A stretch of 38,713 nucleotides of DNA from Fischerella sp. CENA71 (GCA_024239075.1 JANBVI010000051.1:1-38713), one strand, 5' to 3'; positions 1-8,249 are shown, numbered from the stretch's first letter. Numbers and translations are program-made. The notes: generated from the sequence alone by a model not told the origin.

Positions 1-1
1 T

Positions 2-112
2 AAATATCAATGGATTGAGCTCGATGCTTATTCTAGCTGGCAAACGTTTGTTGAATCTCTGGAAAAAATACTCAGAGAATTTGGACAAAACTATGTAATT
101 AATTTTGAGTAA
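2..112 (+). CDS. C-terminal fragment of an unknown gene cut by the window edge
   Basis: An open frame enters from the left edge and ends at TAA 110-112, giving 36 residues with alternating charged and hydrophobic positions (WIELDAYSSWQTFVESLEKIL). The pattern looks like a terminal amphipathic helix pair. I do not recognise the family. The following PPC-protein frame is in the same reading phase, separated only by this stop, so this tail could be a foreign 3' end joined to a decapitated gene, or an unrelated neighbour. It is too short for a confident call as a real gene. Confidence 0.4.
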   Translation, partial: KYQWIELDAYSSWQTFVESLEKILREFGQNYVINFE

Positions 113-2386
113 CTACTTACTCTTAGCAGCTATAACACCACAGATTATGTTGGTAACAAGGGTGTAATTATCGATACCGATGACTACTATAAATTTTCTG
201 TAGTCAGTAATGGAACATTCAATTTGGCACTAAGTGGTTTGGGAGGCAATGCCAACGTTGAGCTATATAGCAATTTTGGTACTAAAATTACAAGTTCCAC
301 TCTCTCTGATATCAGCGCAGAATCGATTATACAAAGTTTAACTACAGGCACTTACTATGTCCGAGTATTTGCTGCTGGCGCATCTAGTGCTACAAATTAT
401 GATTTGAGTCTTGCTTTTACCGCAGATCCAACGGATAACGCAGGAAATACAACAGCCACAGCTCGTAATATTAATCCTCTCAGTCCAACTGCTTCTAACT
501 ATTCAGATTTCGTTAATACCGTTGACCCTAACGATTATTACCGCTTTGATTTAACATCAGATGCCCTAATTAATATCTTATTAGCACCTGAAACGGCAAA
601 CGCTGATCTTCAACTACTGAACAGCAATGGCACATCTATAATCTCTTCTAATCAGACTGGAACTACAGTTGACTCAATTCTTCGTAGCTTGAATGCAGGT
701 ACCTATTACATCAGAGTATTTCCTTCCTCTGGTGAAGTAACTAACTACGATCTTAGTATCTCTGCTGAAGCCATTGGTGCAGACATAGCAGGAAATATAC
801 GTTCTACAGCTAAAAATATTGGTACACTCAAATTTTCCCAAGACTTTAGTGACTTCGTTGGTACTATCGATACTAGAGATGTCTATAAATTCACTTTGAG
901 TAACAACAGTGTTTTTAACCTGACACTCAATGGTCTAATTGCCAATGCTGATGTGGAATTGCTAAATAGTGGTGGCACTGTCCTGCTGAGTTCTACTAAC
1001 ACAGGAAATGCTGATGAAAGTATTAGCACTGACCTAACAGCAGGTACTTATTACGTCCAAATTAGACAAATCAGCCCTGCCGAAAGTTTCTACAACCTCA
1101 ACTTGTTTGCTGAACCTAAAACTGAAATGCTGGAAATCATTTCTGGTTCTGACAGTCCTGCTCCGAAAAATTTAATAGCAGTGGGTAATACACTCTACTT
1201 TACTGCTAATGATGGTAGTAACGGCGTACAACTTTGGCAGAGTGATGGCACAACTAATACTCGCCTGACTGGTATAAATCCTGGCGGTTTCAATCCGGCA
1301 AATTTAACTGCGGTTAGCAGCAATCTCTTATTCACTGCTAATGACGGCACAAATGGGGCAGAGTTGTGGATGTATGATGGCTCCTCAGCGCAAATGGTAG
1401 CTAACATTAATACTTCTGGCAATTCTGATCCAACTAATCTGACAGCTGTGGGTAGCAAGCTGTTCTTTAGTGCCAATGATGGTATCAATGGTAGGGAACT
1501 GTGGGTATACGATGGCAGCACAGTTCGCTTAGTGCAAGATGTTTACTCTGGTACGAATAGTTCTAACCCCAGCAATTTCACTGCTTTTAACGGCAAGCTC
1601 TATTTTACAGCAACTAACAGCACAAATGGTACTGAATTGTGGTCAAGTGATGGCACTAGCGCAACAATGGTGGCAGATATTAGATCAGGTGGATTGAGTT
1701 CATCTCCTAGCCAACTCACCGTTGCTGGCAATACGCTGTACTTCCGAGCCAACAATGGTACTAATGGAGTGGAATTATGGAAGAGCGATGGTACTACCGG
1801 AGGAACCTCGCTAGTCAAAGATATTACCCCACCAGGTACGAGTGGATTTGGACCAGATCAACTGATTGCTGTTGGCAGTAACCTGTTCTTCGTGACTGAT
1901 AGCAATAATGACTTCCAATTTGAACTGTGGAAGAGTAACGGAGCTGTATCAGGAACAATGTTGGTCAAATCTAATCCGTCAGCAGCAACTAATATTGGTC
2001 TTGGTGCTTTCAATCTGACTACTGTTGGTAACACACTCTATTTCACTACCTATGACACTGCAACTGGTTTGGAATTGTGGAAGAGTGACGGCACTGATGC
2101 AGGCACAAATTTAGTTAAGGATATCTGGGAAGGTGCAGATCCTAACAACAGCATTCCCACTAGTCTCGTAAATTTTGGCGGCACTCTTTACTTTGTTGCT
2201 TCTGAACCTGAAAACGGAACGGAAGTGTGGAGCAGTGACGGCACAGATGCTGGTACCCAGAGGGTTAGTGATATCAATTCTGGAGCAGGCAATGCTAACC
2301 CCACTCAGCTGACTGTCGTTGGTGACAAGTTGTTCTTCACTGCTACTAACGGGACTGATGGCACAGAATTGTGGGTGATTGGGTAA
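113..2386 (+). CDS. PPC-domain / ELWxxDGT-repeat secreted surface protein, 5' truncated
   Basis: The C-terminal half has nine repeats of about 45-60 residues of the form LTAVGNTLYFTANDGTNGxELWxSDGT, the ELWxxDGT beta-propeller-like repeat. The N-terminal half has three PPC (bacterial pre-peptidase C-terminal) beta-sandwich domains, each with a DxxDYYxF motif and an AGTYYVRV strand. No protease domain is present. The first possible start codon is TTG 224, but PPC-type sequence (DYVGN...IDTDDYYKFSV) continues in frame upstream to codon 113, directly after the TAA at 110-112. There is no ATG, GTG or TTG between 113 and 223, and no signal peptide. The 5' end therefore appears lost, and a start at 224 would begin inside a beta strand. 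The family is usually exported and surface-associated in cyanobacteria. It lies just upstream of a chaperone-usher cluster; a role as its adhesin is only a guess. Confidence 0.75.
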   Translation, partial: LLTLSSYNTTDYVGNKGVIIDTDDYYKFSVVSNGTFNLALSGLGGNANVELYSNFGTKITSSTLSDISAESIIQSLTTGTYYVRVFAAGASSATNYDLSLAFTADPTDNAGNTTATARNINPLSPTASNYSDFVNTVDPNDYYRFDLTSDALINILLAPETANADLQLLNSNGTSIISSNQTGTTVDSILRSLNAGTYYIRVFPSSGEVTNYDLSISAEAIGADIAGNIRSTAKNIGTLKFSQDFSDFVGTIDTRDVYKFTLSNNSVFNLTLNGLIANADVELLNSGGTVLLSSTNTGNADESISTDLTAGTYYVQIRQISPAESFYNLNLFAEPKTEMLEIISGSDSPAPKNLIAVGNTLYFTANDGSNGVQLWQSDGTTNTRLTGINPGGFNPANLTAVSSNLLFTANDGTNGAELWMYDGSSAQMVANINTSGNSDPTNLTAVGSKLFFSANDGINGRELWVYDGSTVRLVQDVYSGTNSSNPSNFTAFNGKLYFTATNSTNGTELWSSDGTSATMVADIRSGGLSSSPSQLTVAGNTLYFRANNGTNGVELWKSDGTTGGTSLVKDITPPGTSGFGPDQLIAVGSNLFFVTDSNNDFQFELWKSNGAVSGTMLVKSNPSAATNIGLGAFNLTTVGNTLYFTTYDTATGLELWKSDGTDAGTNLVKDIWEGADPNNSIPTSLVNFGGTLYFVASEPENGTEVWSSDGTDAGTQRVSDINSGAGNANPTQLTVVGDKLFFTATNGTDGTELWVIG

Positions 2387-2396
2387 AGGAGGTGAT
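2385..2396 (+). promoter_or_regulatory. Perfect extended Shine-Dalgarno sequence without a gene
   Basis: AAAGGAGGTGAT is fully complementary to the conserved 3' tail of 16S rRNA and overlaps the stop codon of the PPC protein. The only starts at suitable distance give dead-end frames (ATG TGA; GTG AAT AAC TAA). No reading frame of useful length follows for about 180 bases. Confidence 0.5.
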
Positions 2397-2482
2397 GTGA
2401 ATAACTAAGTAAGTAATCAGCGAAGTTAGGAACTTAAAACGATAGTATTTTTTCGCCGAAATCTATTCTCAAAAGCTCAAAA

Positions 2483-2536
2483 ATCACTGACAAATTAGTG
2501 ATGCTCAAAATCAGCCTTGCCTAGTTGAGTAGGCAA
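2483..2536. repeat. Two small inverted repeats upstream of the pilin-like gene
   Basis: ATCACT/AGTGAT pair at 2483-2502 with an 8-base loop. TTGCCTA/TAGGCAA pair at 2517-2536 with a 6-base loop. Neither is followed by a T-run, so they are not convincing terminators. They lie 40-95 bases upstream of the ATG at 2579 and could be leader structures or operators. Confidence 0.35.
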
Positions 2537-2578
2537 TTACTAAATAGACACAAACATACTCAGGAAAGATTGATAATC

Positions 2579-3172
2579 ATGAAAAACAAAATTCTAGCTA
2601 TTGCTGCTGGTAGTGCGATTCTGAGCAGTTCCTTACTTTCTACACCCGCTCAAGCTCAGTTAAGTGTTACTAGCGACCCTATAGATGTGGAGATTAATGT
2701 ACCAGAAGTATTGTTCTTACGGACTTTTGATACTATCTCTTTGACTCTGAATGAGACCGATTTGGGAGGAGTAACTAGTGGCGGAGTTGGTAAAATTTTC
2801 GACACCACCAATGGTACTCCTGCTGGTACGACAGATGGTACTACCCTAATTGACGACAGCAGTCCATTCACTACTATTGACGCTATCGAAAAAGATGTAG
2901 AAGAGTTGTACGCAGTTTGGTCTAATAATCCTAATGGTGGTGTAAATGTGAGCTTTAATATCACTGATCCTACTCTGGCTGGTGCAAATGGTGGTACTGC
3001 AACTATTGACCTCGTTAAGGCAAATAACCCCGATCCAGCTAGCGTAGCAACTGCACCTGGTTTAGTAACTCCTTTTGTGGGGGGCGCAACCATAGAGTTT
3101 GACTTGAGTGGTGCTACACAGGCTGGTCTTTACACAGGGGGAGCTATTACAGTCACAGCTTCAGCTCCATAG
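2579..3172 (+). CDS. Secreted pilin-like subunit of a chaperone-usher system
   Basis: A 197-residue protein. The first about 26 residues are a clear Sec signal peptide (MKNKILAIAAG... cleavage after TPAQA). The mature chain is Thr/Gly/Asp-rich with alternating hydrophobic strands and no cysteine. It ends in a beta strand, AGLYTGGAITVTAS, that resembles the last strand of spore-coat-U-like/archaic pilus subunits. I chose ATG 2579 because AGGAAAG lies about 10 bases upstream and the signal peptide begins there; an earlier in-frame TTG at 2525 would bury the signal. It is followed by a second subunit-like gene, a PapD-like chaperone and a PapC-like usher on the same strand, which is the main evidence for its role. 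The fold assignment is by eye. An unrelated cell-surface protein cannot be excluded. Confidence 0.6.
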   Translation: MKNKILAIAAGSAILSSSLLSTPAQAQLSVTSDPIDVEINVPEVLFLRTFDTISLTLNETDLGGVTSGGVGKIFDTTNGTPAGTTDGTTLIDDSSPFTTIDAIEKDVEELYAVWSNNPNGGVNVSFNITDPTLAGANGGTATIDLVKANNPDPASVATAPGLVTPFVGGATIEFDLSGATQAGLYTGGAITVTASAP

Positions 3173-3183
3173 TTAAGTTTTCA

Positions 3184-3232
3184 TGGTGCAGGCATCTTGC
3201 CTGCTGTCTAAATTAGGCACGCAGGATGCCAA
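3184..3232. repeat. Dispersed palindromic repeat (GCAGGCA-type)
   Basis: GCAGGCA TCT TGCCTGC forms a tight hairpin at 3188-3204. A second half-copy, GCAGGATGCC, follows at 3221-3230 and can pair with GGCATC at 3192. Repeats of this type are scattered between cyanobacterial genes. It sits between the two pilin-like genes and may act as a weak transcript-end or mRNA-stability element. Confidence 0.5.
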
Positions 3233-3315
3233 CCCCAACCCTTGATGTGATGGGTCATCTACCCATGATTCGAAGCATAGGTTATCAGTTAAAGCGAATT
3301 TTCTAAATTAGCCAA

Positions 3316-3885
3316 ATGGTTAGCGATCGCCCCCGACTTCATCACCAAAATTATTTTCAACGTTACTTGGGTATTTTAATAGGGGTTGTGACTTTCTCAC
3401 AGTCTCAAGTTTGGGGACAATCTCTGGTTTTGCCGGAGCCAAAGCAGATATATGATTTAGCAACACCCCAAGAACTGAGTATTCCTCCCCAACAATTGGA
3501 GGATATATTACCGAATTCCATTAGTGAAACGGTTAAAAATGAGCAAGACTTAACAGCTCCTCCTGTATTGAGTGCAGTGGTTACTCGTGAATTCCCAGGA
3601 TTGTGGCAGATGCGAGTTCCTATAGATGAGGTTGGTTCTATTTATGCCACTTATGAAATCAAGGGCATGAATGGACAGACTAATGGTTTCAGCAACAATA
3701 CCCGTAGCGATCGCTCTGTACGGGTTTCTGTGGAACCATTGCCCATTGTCGAAATCTCCCGCGATGAAAGCACTAATACAGCTTTGATTCAGGGGGGTAT
3801 TCGCTTGTATTTTGATCTCTCCACTGCTCGTGTTGCAGGTGGATATGAGGGTGTAATCAAAGTAACAGTGAATAAACGTGAGTAG
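3316..3885 (+). CDS. Second secreted subunit-like protein of the chaperone-usher cluster
   Basis: A 189-residue protein. A hydrophobic N-terminal segment at about residues 16-34 (YLGILIGVVTFSQSQVWGQ) looks like a signal peptide after a short basic lead. The rest is beta-rich. The C-terminal strand AGGYEGVIKVTVNKRE has the AGxYxGxIxVTV pattern shared with the preceding gene and with spore-coat-U-like pilus subunits. The lead residues MVSDRPRL are encoded by DNA containing a HIP1 site, and no strong ribosome site precedes ATG 3316. It lies 143 bases after the first subunit-like gene and 166 bases before the chaperone. Possible roles are minor pilin, tip subunit or anchor. The family is not recognised with certainty. 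Confidence 0.55.
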   Translation: MVSDRPRLHHQNYFQRYLGILIGVVTFSQSQVWGQSLVLPEPKQIYDLATPQELSIPPQQLEDILPNSISETVKNEQDLTAPPVLSAVVTREFPGLWQMRVPIDEVGSIYATYEIKGMNGQTNGFSNNTRSDRSVRVSVEPLPIVEISRDESTNTALIQGGIRLYFDLSTARVAGGYEGVIKVTVNKRE

Positions 3886-3910
3886 GCAATGTAGATAGAT
3901 ATATCTATCA

Positions 3911-3957
3911 TCATTGCGAACGAAGCGTAATCTGGCATTTCGTTTCGTTCACAATGA
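3911..3957. repeat. Dispersed palindromic element (TCATTGCGAACGAA / TTCGTTCACAATGA)
   Basis: Two near-complementary 14-base arms face each other across about 19 bases of spacer. It belongs to a widely scattered class of intergenic palindromes built on TCATTGCGA...TCGCAATGA. It separates the subunit-like genes from the chaperone gene and could fold in RNA on either strand. Confidence 0.55.
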
Positions 3958-4051
3958 CACAGTTGCCGATGGTTTGTAGTAAGTGTTTTCACACTGATGA
4001 CAAACTCATCAAAATGACTGTTGTGTGAAGGAGTTAAAAAAGTAAATACAG

Positions 4052-4984
4052 ATGTTGCGTAAAGTTACGAGTTTAGCCTTAACAGCAATTGGGGCATTAA
4101 CACTAGGAATACCAACTGCGATCGCAGCTCTCGACATAGGTGTCAGTCCATCTCGGGTGGAAGTGCAAATTAATCGCAAAACCCGTACTCAATCTATCCG
4201 TGTGCTTAACCTTTCTTCTAAACCATTAGAACTTAAAGCTTACACACGGACTTGGAAAATGAATGAAAATGGTAAGCTTGAGGATATTTCCTCCACAGAA
4301 GAATCATTGGATCGGTGGATTGTTTTTACTCCCTCTCAATTTACTATCCCACCTAAAAGTTCTCAGACTATACGTTTTGCCATCCGTCCCAGAGTGCAAC
4401 TTAAACCGGGTGAACACCGTGCTGTATTGTATTTAGAAGAAGTTAGACCAGCCAAAGAAGAACAGACAAAGGCTATCCGTACAATCGGACGGTTTGGCGT
4501 TGTAATTTATGGTTATGTGGGAAATATCACAAGAGTTGGTGTACTCAATTCAATAACTGTAGATACTAAACCGAAAGTACCAACAGCAGTATTTGATGTT
4601 TCCAGTACAGGTAGTGGTTATGTACGTTTGAAAGGTCAATATGCTGTTTGGCCAGCAGCTAAATATCCAGGAGCAAAAGCAACACAGGGTATAGATGACT
4701 TAGGAAAACCAGGGAAAAAACTCCCAGAAAATCTCATAGATGCAGGAATGTTACCAATATCACCTGTTTTACCTGATACTCGTCGTCGTCTGCTACTACC
4801 CATAGTTAAAAATTTGCCTGCTGGTGACTATGTTTTGGATCTCAACGGTGAATTGAATGGTACAAAAATTGATCAAGGTATACCTTTTACCGTGACAAAA
4901 CCGATGAACATCCAAAAACCACAGTCACGAAATCGTTCTACAACTTCCCCTAGCAATCAAAATATTCTTCTTCGCAATAGATAG
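4052..4984 (+). CDS. PapD-like periplasmic pilus chaperone
   Basis: A 310-residue protein. Residues 1-25 are a Sec signal peptide ending AIA. The mature chain starts LDIGVSPSRVEVQINRKTRTQSIRVLNLSS, the first strands of a PapD-type immunoglobulin-like domain. It continues through WIVFTPSQFTIPPKSSQTIRFAIRP and GEHRAVLYLEEV, matching the conserved chaperone motifs of the first domain (to about residue 150). A second beta domain runs to about residue 285, followed by a short Ser/Asn/Arg tail. Such chaperones hold pilus subunits in the periplasm by donating a beta strand and pass them to the usher. An AAGGAG lies about 20 bases before the ATG, rather far for a ribosome site. The usher gene follows after 109 bases on the same strand. 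Confidence 0.8.
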   Translation: MLRKVTSLALTAIGALTLGIPTAIAALDIGVSPSRVEVQINRKTRTQSIRVLNLSSKPLELKAYTRTWKMNENGKLEDISSTEESLDRWIVFTPSQFTIPPKSSQTIRFAIRPRVQLKPGEHRAVLYLEEVRPAKEEQTKAIRTIGRFGVVIYGYVGNITRVGVLNSITVDTKPKVPTAVFDVSSTGSGYVRLKGQYAVWPAAKYPGAKATQGIDDLGKPGKKLPENLIDAGMLPISPVLPDTRRRLLLPIVKNLPAGDYVLDLNGELNGTKIDQGIPFTVTKPMNIQKPQSRNRSTTSPSNQNILLRNR

Positions 4985-5093
4985 TTATTGCTATTGGAAA
5001 TTTAGAAAAGAAATCTGTTTACTGCTTAGAGATTCTCTAGGCGGTGAATCTCTGCTTGCTATTTATAGTTTTTTGTAACTTTAGTGCTTGAGT

Positions 5094-8000
5094 ATGTTTT
5101 ATTTTGCTTTACCGCCTGTGCCACCTATAATTTCAATCTCATTACAGTCACATCAAGTTGTTGAGAAAACATCAATTCAAAAATTAGCCTCTACTCCAAA
5201 ATCAAAAAATACGTTGATTAATGATTCAGTAAATAGTGATTTTCAAAATTTCACTAGTCCTGAGTTAGATTCATCATTAGACAATACAAAAATACAAAAT
5301 CCTAATTTAGAAATTAAATGGATAGAAAATGAAAATAATGAACTAGATATTTTATTTGCAAACAATCAAATATTTTCCTCAAAGGAGAATATTCATAATG
5401 TTTCTGAAACTACATATTTATTAGAGACAGTAAGGTTTTCTAATTCATCAGTACAAAACATAAATATTACAAATTTACAAAATATTAATGAATTGCCACA
5501 AAGTTTAACTAGTAACTCTAATAATTCATCATCTAATCATCTAAAATCTGTAAACGATATTAAGTCAATAGAAAATGTAAATTTAGACTCTGAGAATATA
5601 GATTCTACTAAGTTAGTCCAAAATATAAAAGCCGTAGGCGGAGTTTTTTTAGTTGGAGTAATTGTCAACCAACAAGAAGTTGGTAGTTTAGAAATTCGCT
5701 TAGATGGTAACACAATTTTAGTACCTTTGGTAGAGTTTGCAGAGCTTACTGATATAAAAATAGAAAATATTGATAATAAAACTCTTCTCAACACGCCTTT
5801 AGGAGTAGTTGAAATATCATCAAATAATTTGAGAAAAATTGATGGTGTTACATATATTAGTGATGCTTTAATAAAAGAAAAACTTGCGACACCAATTGAA
5901 TTTAAAGCAGCAGATTTAGCTTTAAATGTTAATCTTCCTTGGCGGCAGGGTGGACAGAGTTCTGGACAAACATCTGCTGATTTAAAACCAGAAGCACTAC
6001 CTCCCAGCAACACAGTTTCAAGTTTGAGACAAGAGTTATATTTCTATAGAAACTCTAGAGATAATAGCTTACGTAGCTCTACCCTATTGGGAGGAAGATT
6101 AGGAGGAGGTTCATGGCGTGTTCGTCTCAATAATAGCTTCGAGAGTGCGCCATTTTTATCTGAATATTTTTATTATAAACGTCAAGGTCAATTTCTCTAT
6201 CAAGTAGGTCAGCAGCAAGTTGGGATTAATCCTTTATTAAGTGGTATCAATTTAACTGGTGTACAACTTGGTTTTACAAATATATCTGTAGATAAATTTT
6301 CTCAAAACAACAGTGCTGCGGAACTTTTGCCCAGACGTTCTCAACCTTCACAGAGTTTTCGAGGTAAAGCACCACCAGCTAGCTTGGTACAATTAAGAGT
6401 AGCTGGAACTGTCGTAGTTCAGCAGCAGGTAGGATTGAATGGAAAATATGAATTTGCTGATATTAGATTACCTGCTAATAACAGTAACGAAGTAGAATTA
6501 TTAGTCTATGATCGCAATAATCTTGACCTACCCATTGAAATACGTTCTTTAACACTTAATGCTTCTGATTTGTTACTACCAATCGGTGGTAATGTGCAAT
6601 TAGTAGGTTTAGGTTTCAATGGTAACTTAATTCAAAATACTCTATTTGACGACTTTGATGGAGATAAAGGTAACCCTGTTGGATTTTATCAATTCCGTCA
6701 AGGTCTTTCTGAAAACTTAACTTTTGAAGGTGGTGTTCAGCTTGTTCCTGACACTGTACAAGCAGAAGCAGGCTTTGTTTGGCGGCTGGCAGATCCAGTA
6801 ATTCTTGCTACTAGTCTTGGTACATCTCGCGGTCAGTTAGGTTATTTAACAGATTTAAATATAGACTTAGGCGACTTTGAAATTGTAGGTAATTCTCAGT
6901 TATTTCCAGATGGTTATTATTCTGATAGCCAATCACGCGATCGCTATAATCACAGCTTAGAAACTAATTATCGTATTAATAATAGATTTAGGCTCGGATT
7001 TATCGTCCGCAGCTACCAAGATGGAGGTAATTCTGGTAATTATATTTTGCCAACTTTTTCTATGTCTCCTTTTTCGAGGTTTTCTTTATCAGGGAGACCA
7101 GACTTTGAAGGGCGATATTTATTTAACGCTTTCTACTATCCAACTACAACTACAAGACTTTCTTTTAGCAGTTTTGGAGATATATATACTTCTAATTTTA
7201 CTCAAAAACTTAACCGTCAATACCAATTATCTATGGGCGGAGAATTCGGAGGTGATTTAGATCCTCGTTACACGGCAACCCTCAATTATAATGCCTTGAA
7301 ATTAGGTGGTTTAAATTGGAGATTAGGAGTTGCCTACAGTGATGGAGATGTAGGACCTGTTGTTGGCGCAGATATGCAAGTACTTCCAGGGTTACATGCC
7401 AGAGTAGACTATCAAGGTATTCCCTCCAGAACTAGAAGCTTAATTCAAGGAATTGGAGACGAACGCCTGACAATATCTTTGGTCTCAGATTTATCTTTTG
7501 CTCAAGGCAAAATTACCCCTGCAAAGTATTCTGGTTTAGGACGAGAACGAGGTGCGATCGCTGGAAAAATTGTTATTGAAGGCGAAAATAAAGATTTTGA
7601 CTTAGACGGCGCTATCATCCGAGTTACCAATACTCGCAATGGCAAAATTAGTGCTATCAAAACAGATTCTTTTGGTAGTTTCTTTGTTGGTAACTTACAA
7701 GAAGGTATATATGTAGTCAATATTGACCCAGATAAATTACCTGTAGAACTTTCCACTATCAAAACCAGCATAGTGGCAGAAGTAGGAGCGTCTGCTGTAA
7801 CTCGTTTAGATTTCCCTGTGAGAGAAGAATATGGTGTAGCTGGAAAGATCACCGATGGAGCAGATCAACCAATTTCAGAAATGCAAGTAGAGCTGATCAA
7901 TGCTGATGGTAAACGTGTTGCATCTGGTGTAACAGATGAATTTGGTCTTTATCGCTTTGATAATGTTCCTGTTGGTAAGTATACAATCCAGGTTCCTTCA

Positions 8001-8117
8001 CAGGATGCTACGGCAACAAGCGGTAATTTACCCAAACGAGTAGTACAAATTGAAAATGACTTTGCTTTTGATCAAAATTTACAATTACCTATCTCAGCAG
8101 CAGTGAAGAAGAAATAA
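5094..8117 (+). CDS. PapC-like outer-membrane usher with C-terminal carboxypeptidase-regulatory-like repeats
   Basis: About 1007 residues from ATG 5094 (an in-frame TTG at 5088 adds two). Residues 20-175 are an Asn/Ser/Ile-rich, AT-rich extension. Residues about 180-290 (GVIVNQQEVGSLEIRLDGNT...) match the usher N-terminal subunit-binding domain. A beta-barrel of alternating aromatic/polar strands runs from about 300 to 815. Inside it is a plug-type domain at about 420-500 (FRGKAPPASLVQLRVAG...). The segment FRQGLSENLTFEGGVQ is typical of ushers. Two carboxypeptidase-regulatory-like beta domains follow (about 822-905 and 915-1000), the second with VTDEFGLYRFDNVPVGKYTI. Ushers secrete chaperone-bound subunits and template pilus assembly. 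No convincing signal peptide follows either start, which is odd for an outer-membrane protein. Confidence 0.75.
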   Translation: MFYFALPPVPPIISISLQSHQVVEKTSIQKLASTPKSKNTLINDSVNSDFQNFTSPELDSSLDNTKIQNPNLEIKWIENENNELDILFANNQIFSSKENIHNVSETTYLLETVRFSNSSVQNINITNLQNINELPQSLTSNSNNSSSNHLKSVNDIKSIENVNLDSENIDSTKLVQNIKAVGGVFLVGVIVNQQEVGSLEIRLDGNTILVPLVEFAELTDIKIENIDNKTLLNTPLGVVEISSNNLRKIDGVTYISDALIKEKLATPIEFKAADLALNVNLPWRQGGQSSGQTSADLKPEALPPSNTVSSLRQELYFYRNSRDNSLRSSTLLGGRLGGGSWRVRLNNSFESAPFLSEYFYYKRQGQFLYQVGQQQVGINPLLSGINLTGVQLGFTNISVDKFSQNNSAAELLPRRSQPSQSFRGKAPPASLVQLRVAGTVVVQQQVGLNGKYEFADIRLPANNSNEVELLVYDRNNLDLPIEIRSLTLNASDLLLPIGGNVQLVGLGFNGNLIQNTLFDDFDGDKGNPVGFYQFRQGLSENLTFEGGVQLVPDTVQAEAGFVWRLADPVILATSLGTSRGQLGYLTDLNIDLGDFEIVGNSQLFPDGYYSDSQSRDRYNHSLETNYRINNRFRLGFIVRSYQDGGNSGNYILPTFSMSPFSRFSLSGRPDFEGRYLFNAFYYPTTTTRLSFSSFGDIYTSNFTQKLNRQYQLSMGGEFGGDLDPRYTATLNYNALKLGGLNWRLGVAYSDGDVGPVVGADMQVLPGLHARVDYQGIPSRTRSLIQGIGDERLTISLVSDLSFAQGKITPAKYSGLGRERGAIAGKIVIEGENKDFDLDGAIIRVTNTRNGKISAIKTDSFGSFFVGNLQEGIYVVNIDPDKLPVELSTIKTSIVAEVGASAVTRLDFPVREEYGVAGKITDGADQPISEMQVELINADGKRVASGVTDEFGLYRFDNVPVGKYTIQVPSQDATATSGNLPKRVVQIENDFAFDQNLQLPISAAVKKK

Positions 8118-8158
8118 CAACGATGCGATCGCACTGTTGATTCCAAATAACATAATAT

Positions 8159-8197
8159 ATCCCCGAATTTTCTAAAAAGTCGGGGATTTTGTTTTTT
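8159..8197 (+). terminator. Rho-independent terminator after the usher gene
   Basis: ATCCCCGA at 8159-8166 pairs with TCGGGGAT at 8180-8187. A T-rich tail (TTTTGTTTTTT) follows to 8197. It lies about 40 bases after the usher stop and closes the chaperone-usher cluster. Confidence 0.85.
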
Positions 8198-8219
8198 AAA
8201 ACAGGCGATCGCATTCAAA

Positions 8220-8249
8220 TTAGTTATTAGTTATTAGTTATCAGTTATC
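8220..8249. repeat. Heptanucleotide tandem repeat (TTAGTTA)
   Basis: Three TTAGTTA units followed by TCAGTTA and a partial unit, in the leader region of the WD40 gene. This is a short tandemly repeated repetitive (STRR) sequence of the heterocystous cyanobacterial type. Confidence 0.8.

Noticed and set aside
224-2386. Calling the PPC protein a peptidase
   Set aside because: PPC domains often accompany secreted proteases, but no protease domain or catalytic triad motif is present in the remaining sequence.
7021-7260. Plus-strand 79-codon frame with a hydrophobic stretch inside the usher gene
   Set aside because: It overlaps the usher barrel in another frame, without a ribosome site. The hydrophobicity follows from the barrel's base composition.
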